NCBI RefSeq assembly: GCF_013141775.1
Contig: NZ_WHOB01000069.1
Location: forward strand, 310,001 to 374,000
Source: Paenibacillus phytohabitans
Lineage (GTDB): Bacteria > Bacillota > Bacilli > Paenibacillales > Paenibacillaceae
DNA length: 64,000 nt
Direction: 5' to 3'
Made by a program: the position numbers and the translations under genes. Numbering within the stretch: position 1 is the stretch's first letter; each line of letters opens with the position of its first letter. Below, in pieces: positions 56,271 to 64,000 of this stretch. The notes beneath the pieces were generated by a model. It searched no databases and was not told where the DNA came from. It worked only from the letters and a program-made list of their open reading frames with translations.

Positions 56271-58931
56271 ATGGCAGGATACACAACGGCTGAGAAGCAG
56301 CGGGGCAGGCTGAAAATATTCTTCGGATACGCACCCGGGGCAGGCAAGACCTGTGCTATGCTCTATGCCGCCCATGAAGAACAAAAGGAAGGTATTCAGG
56401 TGGCCGCAGGCTTTATCGAGTCTCATAACAGAGCAGATACGGCGGAGCTGCTGTCAGGGCTTGAGCGTCTTCCACCGCTGGAAATATCTATTCACGGGGA
56501 AATAGTCCGGGAGTTTGACATTGACCTCGCGATCCGCAGAAGGCCGGAGCTGATCCTGGTCGATGATCTCGCCCACACCAATGCTCCGGGAGGCCGCCAC
56601 AAAAGAAGATATCAGGATGTGGAGGAGCTGCTGCGGGCTGGAATTAACGTATACACCACGGTAAATGTGGAACATATAGAGAGTCTGACCGATGTCGTGA
56701 CCTCCATAACGGGTATTCCTGTGCTGGAGCGCATTCCAGACAGCGTATTTGACCGTGCGGATCTGGTGGAGTTTGTTGATGTCGGACCCGGCGATCTGAT
56801 AGACCGTTTAAAAAAGGGCCGGATATACCCGGATGAACAGCTGCAGCAGAAGCATGCCGGTTTCTTTATTCCCGAAAAGCTGATTGCCCTGCGGGAAATT
56901 GCACTGCGTTATACAGCTGACCAGCTGAACAGAATTGCCGTACAGCTCGGGGAGAAGGCGGCCAGTGCTACCTTTTATACGAAGGATCATATACTGGTCT
57001 GCCTGTCCTCGGCAATCTCCAGCAAGAAGGTGATCCGCACTGCGGCCAGAATGGCCGACGCCCTGCATGGAACGTTCACAGCACTGTATGTGGAAACGTC
57101 GAGGACAAAAGAATTAACCGCCAAGAACAAGGCAGAGCTGCGTGAGAATCTGAGACTGGCTGAGCAGCTCGGGGCACAGGTCGCGACCGTATATGGGGAG
57201 GATGTTCCCGGACAAATTGCCGAATACGCCAAAACAAGCCGGGTCTCCAAGATCGTTCTGGGACGTTCGCAGCACAAAACCCGCTGGCCGGCCAAATCTA
57301 ACATTGTCGACAAGCTGACGGCGTCCGCTCCGAATATTGATATTTACATTATTCCGGATAATGGGCCTTCCTTGTACAAAAAATTCCCGCAATATGCCAA
57401 ATCTCCGCTTCTGACGCTGGCTGATACAGGCAAAACTATAGGCATCCTGGCGGTTTGTACTTTAATCGGGTTGTGGTTCAAGCATCTCGGCTTCAGTGAA
57501 GCTAATATCATTACCGTATATATTCTTGGTGTTCTGCTGGATGCGATGGTTACAAAAGGGCGGCTGTACAGCGGGGTTACTTCGATTTTGAGTGTGCTTG
57601 TCTTTAATTATTTCTTTACTGCGCCTTTTTTCTCTCTGCAGGCCTATGACTCCGGTTACCCGGTGACTTTTCTGGTAATGTTCTCAGCCTCGTTCATTAC
57701 GAGCACATTGACTTTGCGGGTGAAGGAGCAGGCCAGGGAGTCGGCGCAAAAGGCTTACCGTACCGAAGTTCTGCTCGAGACAAGCCGGAAGCTGCAGCAG
57801 GCCAAGGATACCCCGGCAATCATCAACGAAACGGCACTGCAGATGGTCAAGCTGCTGGACCGGAGCATTATTGTCTATGAGGTGGTAGAGGGGGAGCTTG
57901 CCGAACCGCTGATTTTTGCCAAGGAGGAAGCTGCAGTTGATCCCCAGAGCTATATCTTCGATGATGAACGCAAGGTTGCGGAGTGGGTGCTGCAGAATAA
58001 TAAACGGGCAGGAGCTTCTACAGATACGTTCTCGGCAGCTCATTGTCTGTATCATGCAGTGCGCGGAGGGGATACGGTCTTTGCGGTGGCGGGCATCGTA
58101 ATGGAGCAGGAGGAACCGCTGGAGGTTTTTGAGAAAAGCCTGATGATTGCCATGCTGGGTGAATGTGCCCTTGCCCTGGAGAAAGATAAGCTGAATGAAA
58201 AGCAAAAGGAAATCTCTCTGCAAATCCAGCAGGAACAGCTGCGTACCAATCTGCTGCGGGGCATTTCACATGATCTGCGCACACCGCTTACGAGTATTTC
58301 CGGCAATGCGGGCATCCTGATCGGCAATTCGATGGTCCTGAATGAAGAGCAGAAGAAGGAACTGTATAACGATATCTACGATGATTCCATGTGGCTGATC
58401 AATCTGGTGGAGAATCTGCTGTCCATTACCCGGATCGATAACGGCGCCCTTCACCTCAATTTTCAGGCGGAGCTGCTGGAGGAAGTGATAGCCGAAGCGC
58501 TGCTGCATGTAAACCGCAATAAGGATGAGCATCACATTGAGATCCGGCTGGAGGATGAGCTGCTCATGGCCAGAATGGATTCACGGCTGATTATTCAGGT
58601 CATCATCAATCTGGTGGATAACGCGATCAAATATACTCAATCCGGGTCACATATAACGGTATCCGCCAGACGCGAGGCGGGCTGGGTAGTGGTGGAGGTT
58701 GCTGATGATGGCCCCGGCATTTCAGCTGAAGCCAAAGCCAAGGTGTTCGAGATGTTCTACACGGCAGACAACGTGCGCGGCGACGGCAGGCGCGGATTAG
58801 GCCTAGGGCTGGCACTCTGCAAGTCGATTATCCACGCCCATGGCGGCAATATTGAATTACGAGATCACGCACCGCAGGGGACGGTATTCAGCTTCACCCT
58901 GCAGGCAGAAGAGGTGAATGTCCATGAATAA
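56271..58931 (+). CDS. kdpD: Potassium sensor histidine kinase KdpD
   Basis: An 886-residue KdpD of full length. The N-terminal KdpD domain has Walker A GYAPGAGKT at 19-27 and a Walker-B-like LILVDDLAHTN; a universal-stress-protein-like domain follows (about 245-365); then four membrane segments (about 385-480), a GAF-like domain, and the kinase core with His667 in GISHDLRTPLTSIS and LVDNAIKYTQSG. KdpD senses low potassium or turgor and phosphorylates KdpE. AGGAAGGAACC precedes the ATG. Its last 8 bases overlap kdpE. Confidence 0.96.
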   Translation: MAGYTTAEKQRGRLKIFFGYAPGAGKTCAMLYAAHEEQKEGIQVAAGFIESHNRADTAELLSGLERLPPLEISIHGEIVREFDIDLAIRRRPELILVDDLAHTNAPGGRHKRRYQDVEELLRAGINVYTTVNVEHIESLTDVVTSITGIPVLERIPDSVFDRADLVEFVDVGPGDLIDRLKKGRIYPDEQLQQKHAGFFIPEKLIALREIALRYTADQLNRIAVQLGEKAASATFYTKDHILVCLSSAISSKKVIRTAARMADALHGTFTALYVETSRTKELTAKNKAELRENLRLAEQLGAQVATVYGEDVPGQIAEYAKTSRVSKIVLGRSQHKTRWPAKSNIVDKLTASAPNIDIYIIPDNGPSLYKKFPQYAKSPLLTLADTGKTIGILAVCTLIGLWFKHLGFSEANIITVYILGVLLDAMVTKGRLYSGVTSILSVLVFNYFFTAPFFSLQAYDSGYPVTFLVMFSASFITSTLTLRVKEQARESAQKAYRTEVLLETSRKLQQAKDTPAIINETALQMVKLLDRSIIVYEVVEGELAEPLIFAKEEAAVDPQSYIFDDERKVAEWVLQNNKRAGASTDTFSAAHCLYHAVRGGDTVFAVAGIVMEQEEPLEVFEKSLMIAMLGECALALEKDKLNEKQKEISLQIQQEQLRTNLLRGISHDLRTPLTSISGNAGILIGNSMVLNEEQKKELYNDIYDDSMWLINLVENLLSITRIDNGALHLNFQAELLEEVIAEALLHVNRNKDEHHIEIRLEDELLMARMDSRLIIQVIINLVDNAIKYTQSGSHITVSARREAGWVVVEVADDGPGISAEAKAKVFEMFYTADNVRGDGRRGLGLGLALCKSIIHAHGGNIELRDHAPQGTVFSFTLQAEEVNVHE

Positions 58932-59640
58932 ACCTTTGATACTTGTGGTAGAGGATGACAAACCTATCCGCAAGCTGATTACGACAACACTGGAGACCCA
59001 AGGCTATAAATATCATACGGCTGAGACAGGGGAAGCTTCGATTCTGGAGGCCGTGTCCAGTCAGCCGGATATCATGATTCTGGATTTGGGACTGCCCGAT
59101 ATGGACGGTGTCGATATTATCCGGAAGGTCCGGGCCTGGTCCAATATTCCGATTATTGTGGTCAGTGCGCGCAGTGAAGACCGGGACAAGATTGAAGCGC
59201 TCGATGCGGGGGCAGATGATTATCTGACCAAGCCGTTTAGCGTGGAGGAGCTGCTGGCCAGGCTGCGGGTCAGTCTGCGCCGGATCCGGGGGGACAGCGA
59301 GAAGCTGATGAAGGATTCGTCTGTTTTTACCAACGGGAACTTACGGATCGATTACTCGGCAGGCTGTGTCTGGCTGGAGGATGACGAAATCCATCTGACA
59401 CCGATTGAATATAAGCTGCTGTGCCTACTGGCCAAGAATGTGGGTAAGGTATTGACCCATAATTACATCCTGCATGAAATCTGGGGCAGCCATACGTATG
59501 ATATTCCGGCACTGCGTGTATTTATGGCTACGCTCCGGAAGAAGATCGAGAGTACACCCTCACAGCCGAAAATTATCCAGACACATATTGGTGTCGGTTA
59601 CCGGATGCTCCAGGCGGGAGATGACAGCAAGGTGATCTGA
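58924..59640 (+). CDS. kdpE: Response regulator KdpE
   Basis: A 238-residue OmpR-type regulator: receiver with ED at 10-12 and phospho-acceptor D54 in ILDLGLPDMDG, and a winged helix (about 130-230, TPIEYKLLCLLAKNVGKVL, then IGVGYRM). I chose ATG 58924 because GAGGTG is seven bases upstream; the in-frame ATG 58918 is too near it. Its expected targets are the three promoters with an 11-bp TCTTAAT direct repeat in this region. It is followed by a hairpin and the small membrane protein gene. Confidence 0.96.
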   Translation: MNKPLILVVEDDKPIRKLITTTLETQGYKYHTAETGEASILEAVSSQPDIMILDLGLPDMDGVDIIRKVRAWSNIPIIVVSARSEDRDKIEALDAGADDYLTKPFSVEELLARLRVSLRRIRGDSEKLMKDSSVFTNGNLRIDYSAGCVWLEDDEIHLTPIEYKLLCLLAKNVGKVLTHNYILHEIWGSHTYDIPALRVFMATLRKKIESTPSQPKIIQTHIGVGYRMLQAGDDSKVI

Positions 59641-59684
59641 ACGGGCTGGCGGAATTCGCACAGCATTGCTTGTCAAATACTTCG

Positions 59685-59713
59685 ATAACCATGTCCTTAA
59701 CGGACATGGTTAT
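59685..59713 (+). terminator. Hairpin after kdpE
   Basis: ATAACCATGTCC pairs perfectly with GGACATGGTTAT; only a weak T-tract (TTATTTG) follows. Confidence 0.7.
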
Positions 59714-59765
59714 TTGTCGTTCCAGCTATGGAGGCGGCTACCTGGAGCGGTTGCGCTACCGGCAT

Positions 59766-59802
59766 TTTAACGAAATCTTAATTCGCTGAAGCAAACCCTA
59801 AT
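59766..59802 (+). promoter_or_regulatory. KdpE-type promoter, second copy
   Basis: TTTAAC at 59766-59771 and CTTAAT at 59777-59782 (11-bp period), then 14 bases and CCTAAT at 59797-59802. The sequence downstream (CTGAACTAA, GGGAG, ACCGGAAGT) is also shared with the copy at 60192. Confidence 0.68.
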
Positions 59803-59869
59803 CCTGAACTAATGGCGGGAGTGGTAAGCTGAACCGGAAGTGAAACACAGAAGAAAGAAGGCAATATTC

Positions 59870-60196
59870 ATGGATCTGATGTTTAGAAATATCGGTCTGC
59901 TCACGGTCATAACAACATTACTGGTGCTGATCAAAAAGAGATACGACTGGATCGGCCTGCAGCAGGAAGGCTGCTATGAGAACTGTGATGTATATAAAGC
60001 AGCGGACCGGTTCGCTAATGGAGCGTCTCCAGAGGAGGTCAGGGTGATTCTCGCAGATAGCTTTGAGTTCGATCCGAAGGGGACGGAACAGATTCTTGCC
60101 CGGGCGCTGCCCCGCAGAATGGAACCGGACGGGGGCCATCAGGCTTTTATCCAGGCGGTCAATCAGGTGCTGGGTGAGGATATTTACCGCTCTTAA
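59870..60196 (+). CDS. Small membrane-anchored protein linked to kdp
   Basis: A 108-residue protein. A hydrophobic segment at about 7-22 (GLLTVITTLLVLI) is followed by a hydrophilic domain with CYENCDVY and a helix-rich region (SPEEVRVILADSFEFDPKGTEQILAR). I do not recognise the family. I chose ATG 59870 with AAGAAGG seven bases upstream; GTG 59840 is the other option. It lies between two copies of a KdpE-type promoter and its last codons overlap the next one, so it belongs to the Kdp regulon. Confidence 0.75.
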   Translation: MDLMFRNIGLLTVITTLLVLIKKRYDWIGLQQEGCYENCDVYKAADRFANGASPEEVRVILADSFEFDPKGTEQILARALPRRMEPDGGHQAFIQAVNQVLGEDIYRS

Positions 60197-60228
60197 TGTC
60201 ATCTTAATACGCCTGCTGAAACCCTAAC
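60192..60228 (+). promoter_or_regulatory. KdpE-type promoter of the kdpF operon
   Basis: CTTAAT at 60192-60197 and 60203-60208, then 14 bases and CCTAAC at 60223-60228. The first hexamer overlaps the stop codon of the 108-residue protein gene. Confidence 0.7.
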
Positions 60229-60314
60229 CCTGAACTAACGGGAGAAATGTTACGCTAGACCGGAAGTTACAAGAGAGAGATTCTTATAAATTCGGATGAG
60301 GAGTGGCAAAGACA

Positions 60315-60422
60315 ATGATGGATGTGTATATGACGGTGGCCTTGGCAGCGGTATTCGCTTTGTTCTACGCATTTGTGCAATGGTGCGGTCATGTAGTGGA
60401 TGAACAAGGGGGGAATGAGTGA
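60315..60422 (+). CDS. 35-residue membrane peptide upstream of kdpF
   Basis: ATG at 60315 (or 60318) with GAGGAG upstream. The product is a single membrane helix (VYMTVALAAVFALFYAFVQW) with a short charged tail (DEQGGNE). The stop codon overlaps the kdpF start (TGATG), and GGGGGGAA inside this gene serves kdpF. I do not recognise the family. Tight coupling to kdpF suggests a small subunit or helper of the Kdp pump. Confidence 0.72.
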   Translation: MMDVYMTVALAAVFALFYAFVQWCGHVVDEQGGNE

Positions 60423-60499
60423 TGGCGGTAGTCCTTGCGGCAACGTTACTCCTGTTTCTGTATCTGGTTTATGCTTTGATTCATCCGGAGAAATTTTAA
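60422..60499 (+). CDS. kdpF: Potassium-transporting ATPase small subunit KdpF
   Basis: A 25-residue peptide with one membrane helix and the KdpF ending YALIHPEKF. In the family it stabilises the KdpFABC complex. The start ATG overlaps the stop of the 35-residue frame. Between it and kdpA lie 285 bases that contain the 215-bp palindrome, which is unusual, since kdpF and kdpA are normally close. Confidence 0.9.
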   Translation: MAVVLAATLLLFLYLVYALIHPEKF

Positions 60500-60507
60500 A
60501 AAGGGGG

Positions 60508-60722
60508 CTGTATAAAAAGATCTAAAAATCAGTGTCAAAAAGGTTAGTCGTGACTGCGTGAATATTTGGACTTCCGGCCGCTGTTGTCATCAGATTTCTT
60601 GATTTATACCGCTGATCGCGGTGGAAATCCGCTGACAAAGGCGTACGCATTCGCTCCTACAGTTCCAAATATCCCCTCCGTCTCTTTACCTTATAACGTT
60701 GATTTTTAATCTATTGATACAG
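60508..60722. repeat. 215-bp imperfect palindrome, MITE-like, between kdpF and kdpA
   Basis: The ends are CTGTAT and ATACAG. The arms stay alignable inwards: AGATCTAAAAATCA against TGATTTTTAATCT, AAGGTTA against TTACCTT, ATATTTGGACT against AGTTCCAAATAT, and TTGTCATCAGATTTC against GAAATCCGCTGACAA. No open reading frame or transposase is inside. It could be a miniature inverted-repeat element or a long RNA hairpin in the kdp transcript. Confidence 0.8.
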
Positions 60723-60784
60723 TATGGAGAGAGAGTAGGCAAGAAAGAAATGAAGGTTAGTTTGTATATTGAGGAGGGTCATCC

Positions 60785-62461
60785 GTGGGTATTGTGCAAA
60801 TTATAGCAGTCATTCTAATTCTGGTGCTGCTGGTGAAACCGGCAGGAACTTATCTATATCATGTATTCTCAGGTGAACCGAACCGGACAGACCGGATCTT
60901 CGGCGGAACGGAGAGAGGTATTTACCGTCTGATCGGGCTGAAGCAGCGGGGCGGGATGTCCTGGAAGAAATATGCGGTCAGCTTTATTGTAACGAATATA
61001 GCCCTGGTAACATTCAGTTACATCCTTCTGCGGCTGCAGAAGGGGCTTCCGCTCAACCCGGGCGGGATTGGCAATATGGAAGAGACGCTCACCTTCAATA
61101 CGGTGATCAGCTTCATCACCAATACGAATCTTCAGCATTACAGCGGAGAGACAGGCGTGTCCTACTTCTCGCAGATGGCTGTAATGACGATGCTGATGTT
61201 CACTTCGGCGGCCAGCGGATTCTCGGTAGCTGTCGCTTTTGTCAGAGGGATTACAGGACGCAGCTCGGTGGGGAACTTCTTCGAAGACTTCGTCAAAGCG
61301 CATATCCGGGTCTTCATTCCGCTCGCGCTGCTTGTAACACTGGCGCTCGTTGGTCTTCATGTGCCGCAGACACTGAAACCTGCACTAGAGGTTACGACGC
61401 TAGAGGGGCAGAGCCAGCAGATTGCGATCGGGCCGATTGCCTCTCTGGAATCCATTAAGCATATCGGAACGAACGGCGGGGGCTTCTTCGGAGCGAACTC
61501 GGCGCATCCTTTTGAGAACCCCAGTCCGCTGAGCAATGTGCTGGAGATTCTCTCCATGTGGCTGCTGCCCGCTTCCCTGCCGTACATGTACGGGAAGTTT
61601 GCCAAGAACAAACGCCAGGGCTGGATGATTTTTGGTGCGATGATGACGTTGTTCGTGGTGCTGCTGGGACTGAATTATGCTGCTGAAAGTGCGGGTAATC
61701 CGGCGGTTAACGCGATGGGCATTGATGCCTCGCAAGGCAGTATGGAAGGTAAAGAGGTGCGGTTCGGGATTGCGCAGTCCGCTCTGTTCACAACAGTTAC
61801 TACAGCCGCCACAACCGGCAGTGTGAATAATATGCATGATACGCTGACGCCGCTCGGCAGCATTACGCCTTTAACGCTGATGATGCTGAATAATGTGTTT
61901 GGCGGTAAAGGTGTCGGGCTGGTCAATATGCTGATGTATGCAATACTCGGCGTCTTCCTATGCGGGCTGATGGTTGGCCGGACGCCAGAATTCCTCGGGC
62001 GGAAGATTGAGGCGAGGGAAATGAAGCTGATTGCCATTGCCATTCTGATTCATCCGCTGATTATTCTGGTTCCGACCGCCGCTGCTTTTCTGACCGACCT
62101 TGGTCAGGGGAGTATCAGCAACCCCGGATTCCACGGGATGACTCAGGTTCTGTATGAATATGTGTCCTCTGCAGCCAATAACGGCTCTGGCTTTGAAGGA
62201 CTGGCCGATAATACCTCCTTCTGGAATATCACAACGGGTATCGTCATGCTGCTGGGCCGGTATGTCTCGATTATCGCCATGCTGGCGGTTGCAGGTTCAC
62301 TGCTGCGTAAGAAGCCGGTGCCGGAGACGATTGGTACCTTCCGTACGGATAACGGACTGTTCACCGGAATACTGATTGGTACGGTGCTGATTATCGGCGC
62401 GCTGACCTTCTTGCCGGTCATTGTCCTCGGTCCAATTGCAGAATATTTGACTTTACGGTAG
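60785..62461 (+). CDS. kdpA: Potassium-transporting ATPase subunit A (channel-like)
   Basis: A 558-residue KdpA with about ten membrane segments. Four selectivity-filter-like loops can be picked out, with NTNLQHYSGE, IGTNGGGFFGANSAHPFENP, TTAATTGSVNNM and ANNGSGF. KdpA binds and passes potassium. GTG start at 60785 with GAGGAGGG upstream. kdpB follows after 18 bases. The N-terminus is normal (about ten residues before the first segment). Confidence 0.96.
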   Translation: MGIVQIIAVILILVLLVKPAGTYLYHVFSGEPNRTDRIFGGTERGIYRLIGLKQRGGMSWKKYAVSFIVTNIALVTFSYILLRLQKGLPLNPGGIGNMEETLTFNTVISFITNTNLQHYSGETGVSYFSQMAVMTMLMFTSAASGFSVAVAFVRGITGRSSVGNFFEDFVKAHIRVFIPLALLVTLALVGLHVPQTLKPALEVTTLEGQSQQIAIGPIASLESIKHIGTNGGGFFGANSAHPFENPSPLSNVLEILSMWLLPASLPYMYGKFAKNKRQGWMIFGAMMTLFVVLLGLNYAAESAGNPAVNAMGIDASQGSMEGKEVRFGIAQSALFTTVTTAATTGSVNNMHDTLTPLGSITPLTLMMLNNVFGGKGVGLVNMLMYAILGVFLCGLMVGRTPEFLGRKIEAREMKLIAIAILIHPLIILVPTAAAFLTDLGQGSISNPGFHGMTQVLYEYVSSAANNGSGFEGLADNTSFWNITTGIVMLLGRYVSIIAMLAVAGSLLRKKPVPETIGTFRTDNGLFTGILIGTVLIIGALTFLPVIVLGPIAEYLTLR

Positions 62462-62479
62462 GGAGAGGGAGAGAAGAGA

Positions 62480-64000
62480 ATGAGTACTGTACAAAGAAAA
62501 AAACTGCTGACAGGTCCTATCCTTCTAAGTGCGGCCAAGGACAGTGTAGTGAAGCTTAATCCGGTAACGTTAATGAAGAATCCGGTCATGTTCGTGGTTG
62601 AGGTCGGCACGGTAATCGTACTGCTTATGGTGCTGGCACCAGGCTACTTCAATGCGGAGCATTCGGTAGGTTTCAATATTTCGGTATTCTTCATCCTGCT
62701 GTTCACGGTGTTGTTCGCTAACTTCGCGGAAGCACTGGCTGAGGGGCGCGGCAAAGCGCAAGCCGATTCGCTGAAAAAAACGAAGCAGGACATTACAGCC
62801 AATAAGCTGGCTGGATCAGCGATCAAGCAGGTTCCGGCTTCCGAGCTGCGCAAAGGCGACGTTGTTCTCGTCAGTCAGGGGGAAATGATTCCCGGTGACG
62901 GTGAGGTGATTGAAGGTTTGGCCTCTGTAGATGAATCGGCGATCACGGGGGAATCGGCGCCGGTCATTAAGGAAGCTGGCGGGGACTTCGGCTCAGTTAC
63001 AGGCGGCACCCGCGTAGTCAGCGATCAGATCAAGTTGCGGATTACGAGTGATCCGGGCGAATCCTTCCTGGACCGGATGATCTCGCTGGTTGAAGGGGCG
63101 AAACGACAGAAAACACCGAATGAAATTGCCCTGAACACGCTTCTGATCAGCTTGACGATTATATTCCTGATCGTTGTAGTTACGCTGCGTCCAATAGCTG
63201 ATTACATCGGCGTTCAGCTGGAGATCCCTGTGATGATTGCTCTCCTGGTCTGTCTGATCCCGACTACGATCGGCGGACTGCTGTCAGCCATCGGGATTGC
63301 CGGGATGGACCGTGTTACCCAGTTCAATGTGCTGGCAATGTCCGGTAAAGCGGTGGAAGCCGCCGGGGATATCAACACAATGATCCTTGATAAAACCGGG
63401 ACGATCACCTTCGGCAACCGGATGGCGAGCGAATTCGTCACGGTAGGCGGTGAGTCAGGAACTGAGTTGGCCGCCTGGGCGGCAGTCAGCTCGCTGAAGG
63501 ATGAAACCCCGGAAGGACGCTCCGTACTGGAGCTGTCCAAGAAGCTGGAGCTCAGCTATGACGGCAGTCTTGCCGAAGGCGGAGCATTCGTCGAGTTCAA
63601 GGCTGAGACCCGGATGAGCGGTATCGATCTGCACGACGGACGCCTGGTGCGTAAGGGAGCCGTAGATTCCGTGAAGAAATGGGTGCTGTCCCAGGGCGGT
63701 GCAGTACCGGCTGATCTGGACAGCAACTCGGATGCGATTGCCCGGTTAGGCGGCACACCGCTTGCGGTTGCAGTAGATAACCGGATCTACGGGCTGATCT
63801 ATCTGAAGGACACGGTTAAACCCGGCATGAAGGAACGCTTCGATGAACTGCGCAGCATGGGGATCAAGACCATCATGTGCACAGGCGATAATCCGCTGAC
63901 GGCGGCTACCATTGCCCGTGAAGCCGGAGTCGATGACTTCATTGCCGAGAGTACACCGGAGGACAAGATCGCGGTTATCCGCCGCGAGCAGAATGAAGGC
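62480..64000 (+). CDS. kdpB: Potassium-transporting P-type ATPase subunit B, N-terminal part
   Basis: 507 codons open to the right edge, so the C-terminal part is missing (about 670-690 residues are usual). The actuator loop shows DESAITGESAPV, the membrane helix IPTTIGGLLSAIGIAG, the phosphorylated Asp304 in DKTGTITFGNR, and the nucleotide-binding domain with SLKDETPEGRS. It hydrolyses ATP to drive potassium uptake through KdpA. GAGAAGAG precedes the ATG, 18 bases after kdpA. kdpC is expected beyond the window. Confidence 0.97.
   Translation, partial: MSTVQRKKLLTGPILLSAAKDSVVKLNPVTLMKNPVMFVVEVGTVIVLLMVLAPGYFNAEHSVGFNISVFFILLFTVLFANFAEALAEGRGKAQADSLKKTKQDITANKLAGSAIKQVPASELRKGDVVLVSQGEMIPGDGEVIEGLASVDESAITGESAPVIKEAGGDFGSVTGGTRVVSDQIKLRITSDPGESFLDRMISLVEGAKRQKTPNEIALNTLLISLTIIFLIVVVTLRPIADYIGVQLEIPVMIALLVCLIPTTIGGLLSAIGIAGMDRVTQFNVLAMSGKAVEAAGDINTMILDKTGTITFGNRMASEFVTVGGESGTELAAWAAVSSLKDETPEGRSVLELSKKLELSYDGSLAEGGAFVEFKAETRMSGIDLHDGRLVRKGAVDSVKKWVLSQGGAVPADLDSNSDAIARLGGTPLAVAVDNRIYGLIYLKDTVKPGMKERFDELRSMGIKTIMCTGDNPLTAATIAREAGVDDFIAESTPEDKIAVIRREQNEG

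Noticed and set aside
59685..59713. Strong intrinsic terminator after kdpE that would isolate kdpDE fully
   Set aside because: The stem is perfect but the T-tract is weak, so it is kept only as a hairpin of uncertain efficiency.
60500..60784. Possible c-di-AMP (ydaO-type) riboswitch before kdpA
   Set aside because: kdp operons can carry one, but the conserved ydaO core sequences were not found; the region is explained by the palindrome.

Overview
The window looks like chromosomal DNA of an endospore-forming Bacillota, most probably a Paenibacillus. The grounds are a GerA/GerC/GerB germinant-receptor operon, strong AGGAGG ribosome-binding sites, frequent GTG and TTG starts, a T-box leader, DUF606 and YitT membrane proteins, a modular GH87-type alpha-1,3-glucanase and moderate GC content. 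No sequence search was possible, so the genus is an inference. No rRNA, tRNA, CRISPR array, transposase or prophage was seen.

Layout. 1-7.3 kb: a partial WYL regulator, a secreted phosphodiester glycosidase, a LysR regulator with a MetE-like methyltransferase, a lysine T-box with class I lysyl-tRNA synthetase, and yebC. 7.5-14.3 kb: a NUDIX protein, the ger operon, and a TSUP exporter/GNAT/AlaX operon. 14.4-21.6 kb: an ABC-F protein, an FtsX-type ABC transporter with its own two-component system, and molbindin. 21.8-28.5 kb: a GNAT, an aldo/keto reductase, a Tet(M)-like GTPase, a NUDIX protein, and two DUF606 proteins around a Crp/Fnr regulator. 28.5-35.5 kb: intergenic repeats, then a nitrite-assimilation cluster. 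In that cluster an ANTAR protein and a TrpD2-like protein diverge from nirB-nirD-nirC-SUMT, and the nirB leader has the layout of an ANTAR antitermination switch. 35.7-44.5 kb: a HesB-like protein, an SDR, an FGGY kinase, a methyltransferase, a LysR/P-loop pair, a thioredoxin-like protein, a GNAT, a 51-bp minisatellite, and a MarR/QueG-like pair sharing an operator. 44.8-56 kb: the alpha-1,3-glucanase, an orphan oligopeptide-binding protein, an alpha/beta hydrolase with an FAH-family enzyme, an iron-sulfur flavoprotein with a flavinylated membrane protein under twin operators, YitT, and an EcsC/SHOCT protein. 56-64 kb: kdpD, kdpE, two small membrane-protein genes, kdpF, kdpA and the start of kdpB.

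How parts work together. The nitrite cluster imports nitrite (NirC), reduces it to ammonium (NirBD) and makes the siroheme precursor (SUMT). It appears to be under a GlnR/TnrA-like box plus RNA antitermination. In the potassium-uptake region three promoters share a two-hexamer direct repeat with an 11-bp period, placed identically relative to a candidate -10. That suggests KdpE controls kdpDE, a 108-residue membrane protein and kdpFABC together. A 215-bp imperfect palindrome lies between kdpF and kdpA.

The most interesting items are the ANTAR leader, the repeated KdpE-type promoter, the kdpF/kdpA palindrome, two clusters of an intergenic repeat family, the minisatellite, and the operator pairs at the MarR and flavoprotein loci.
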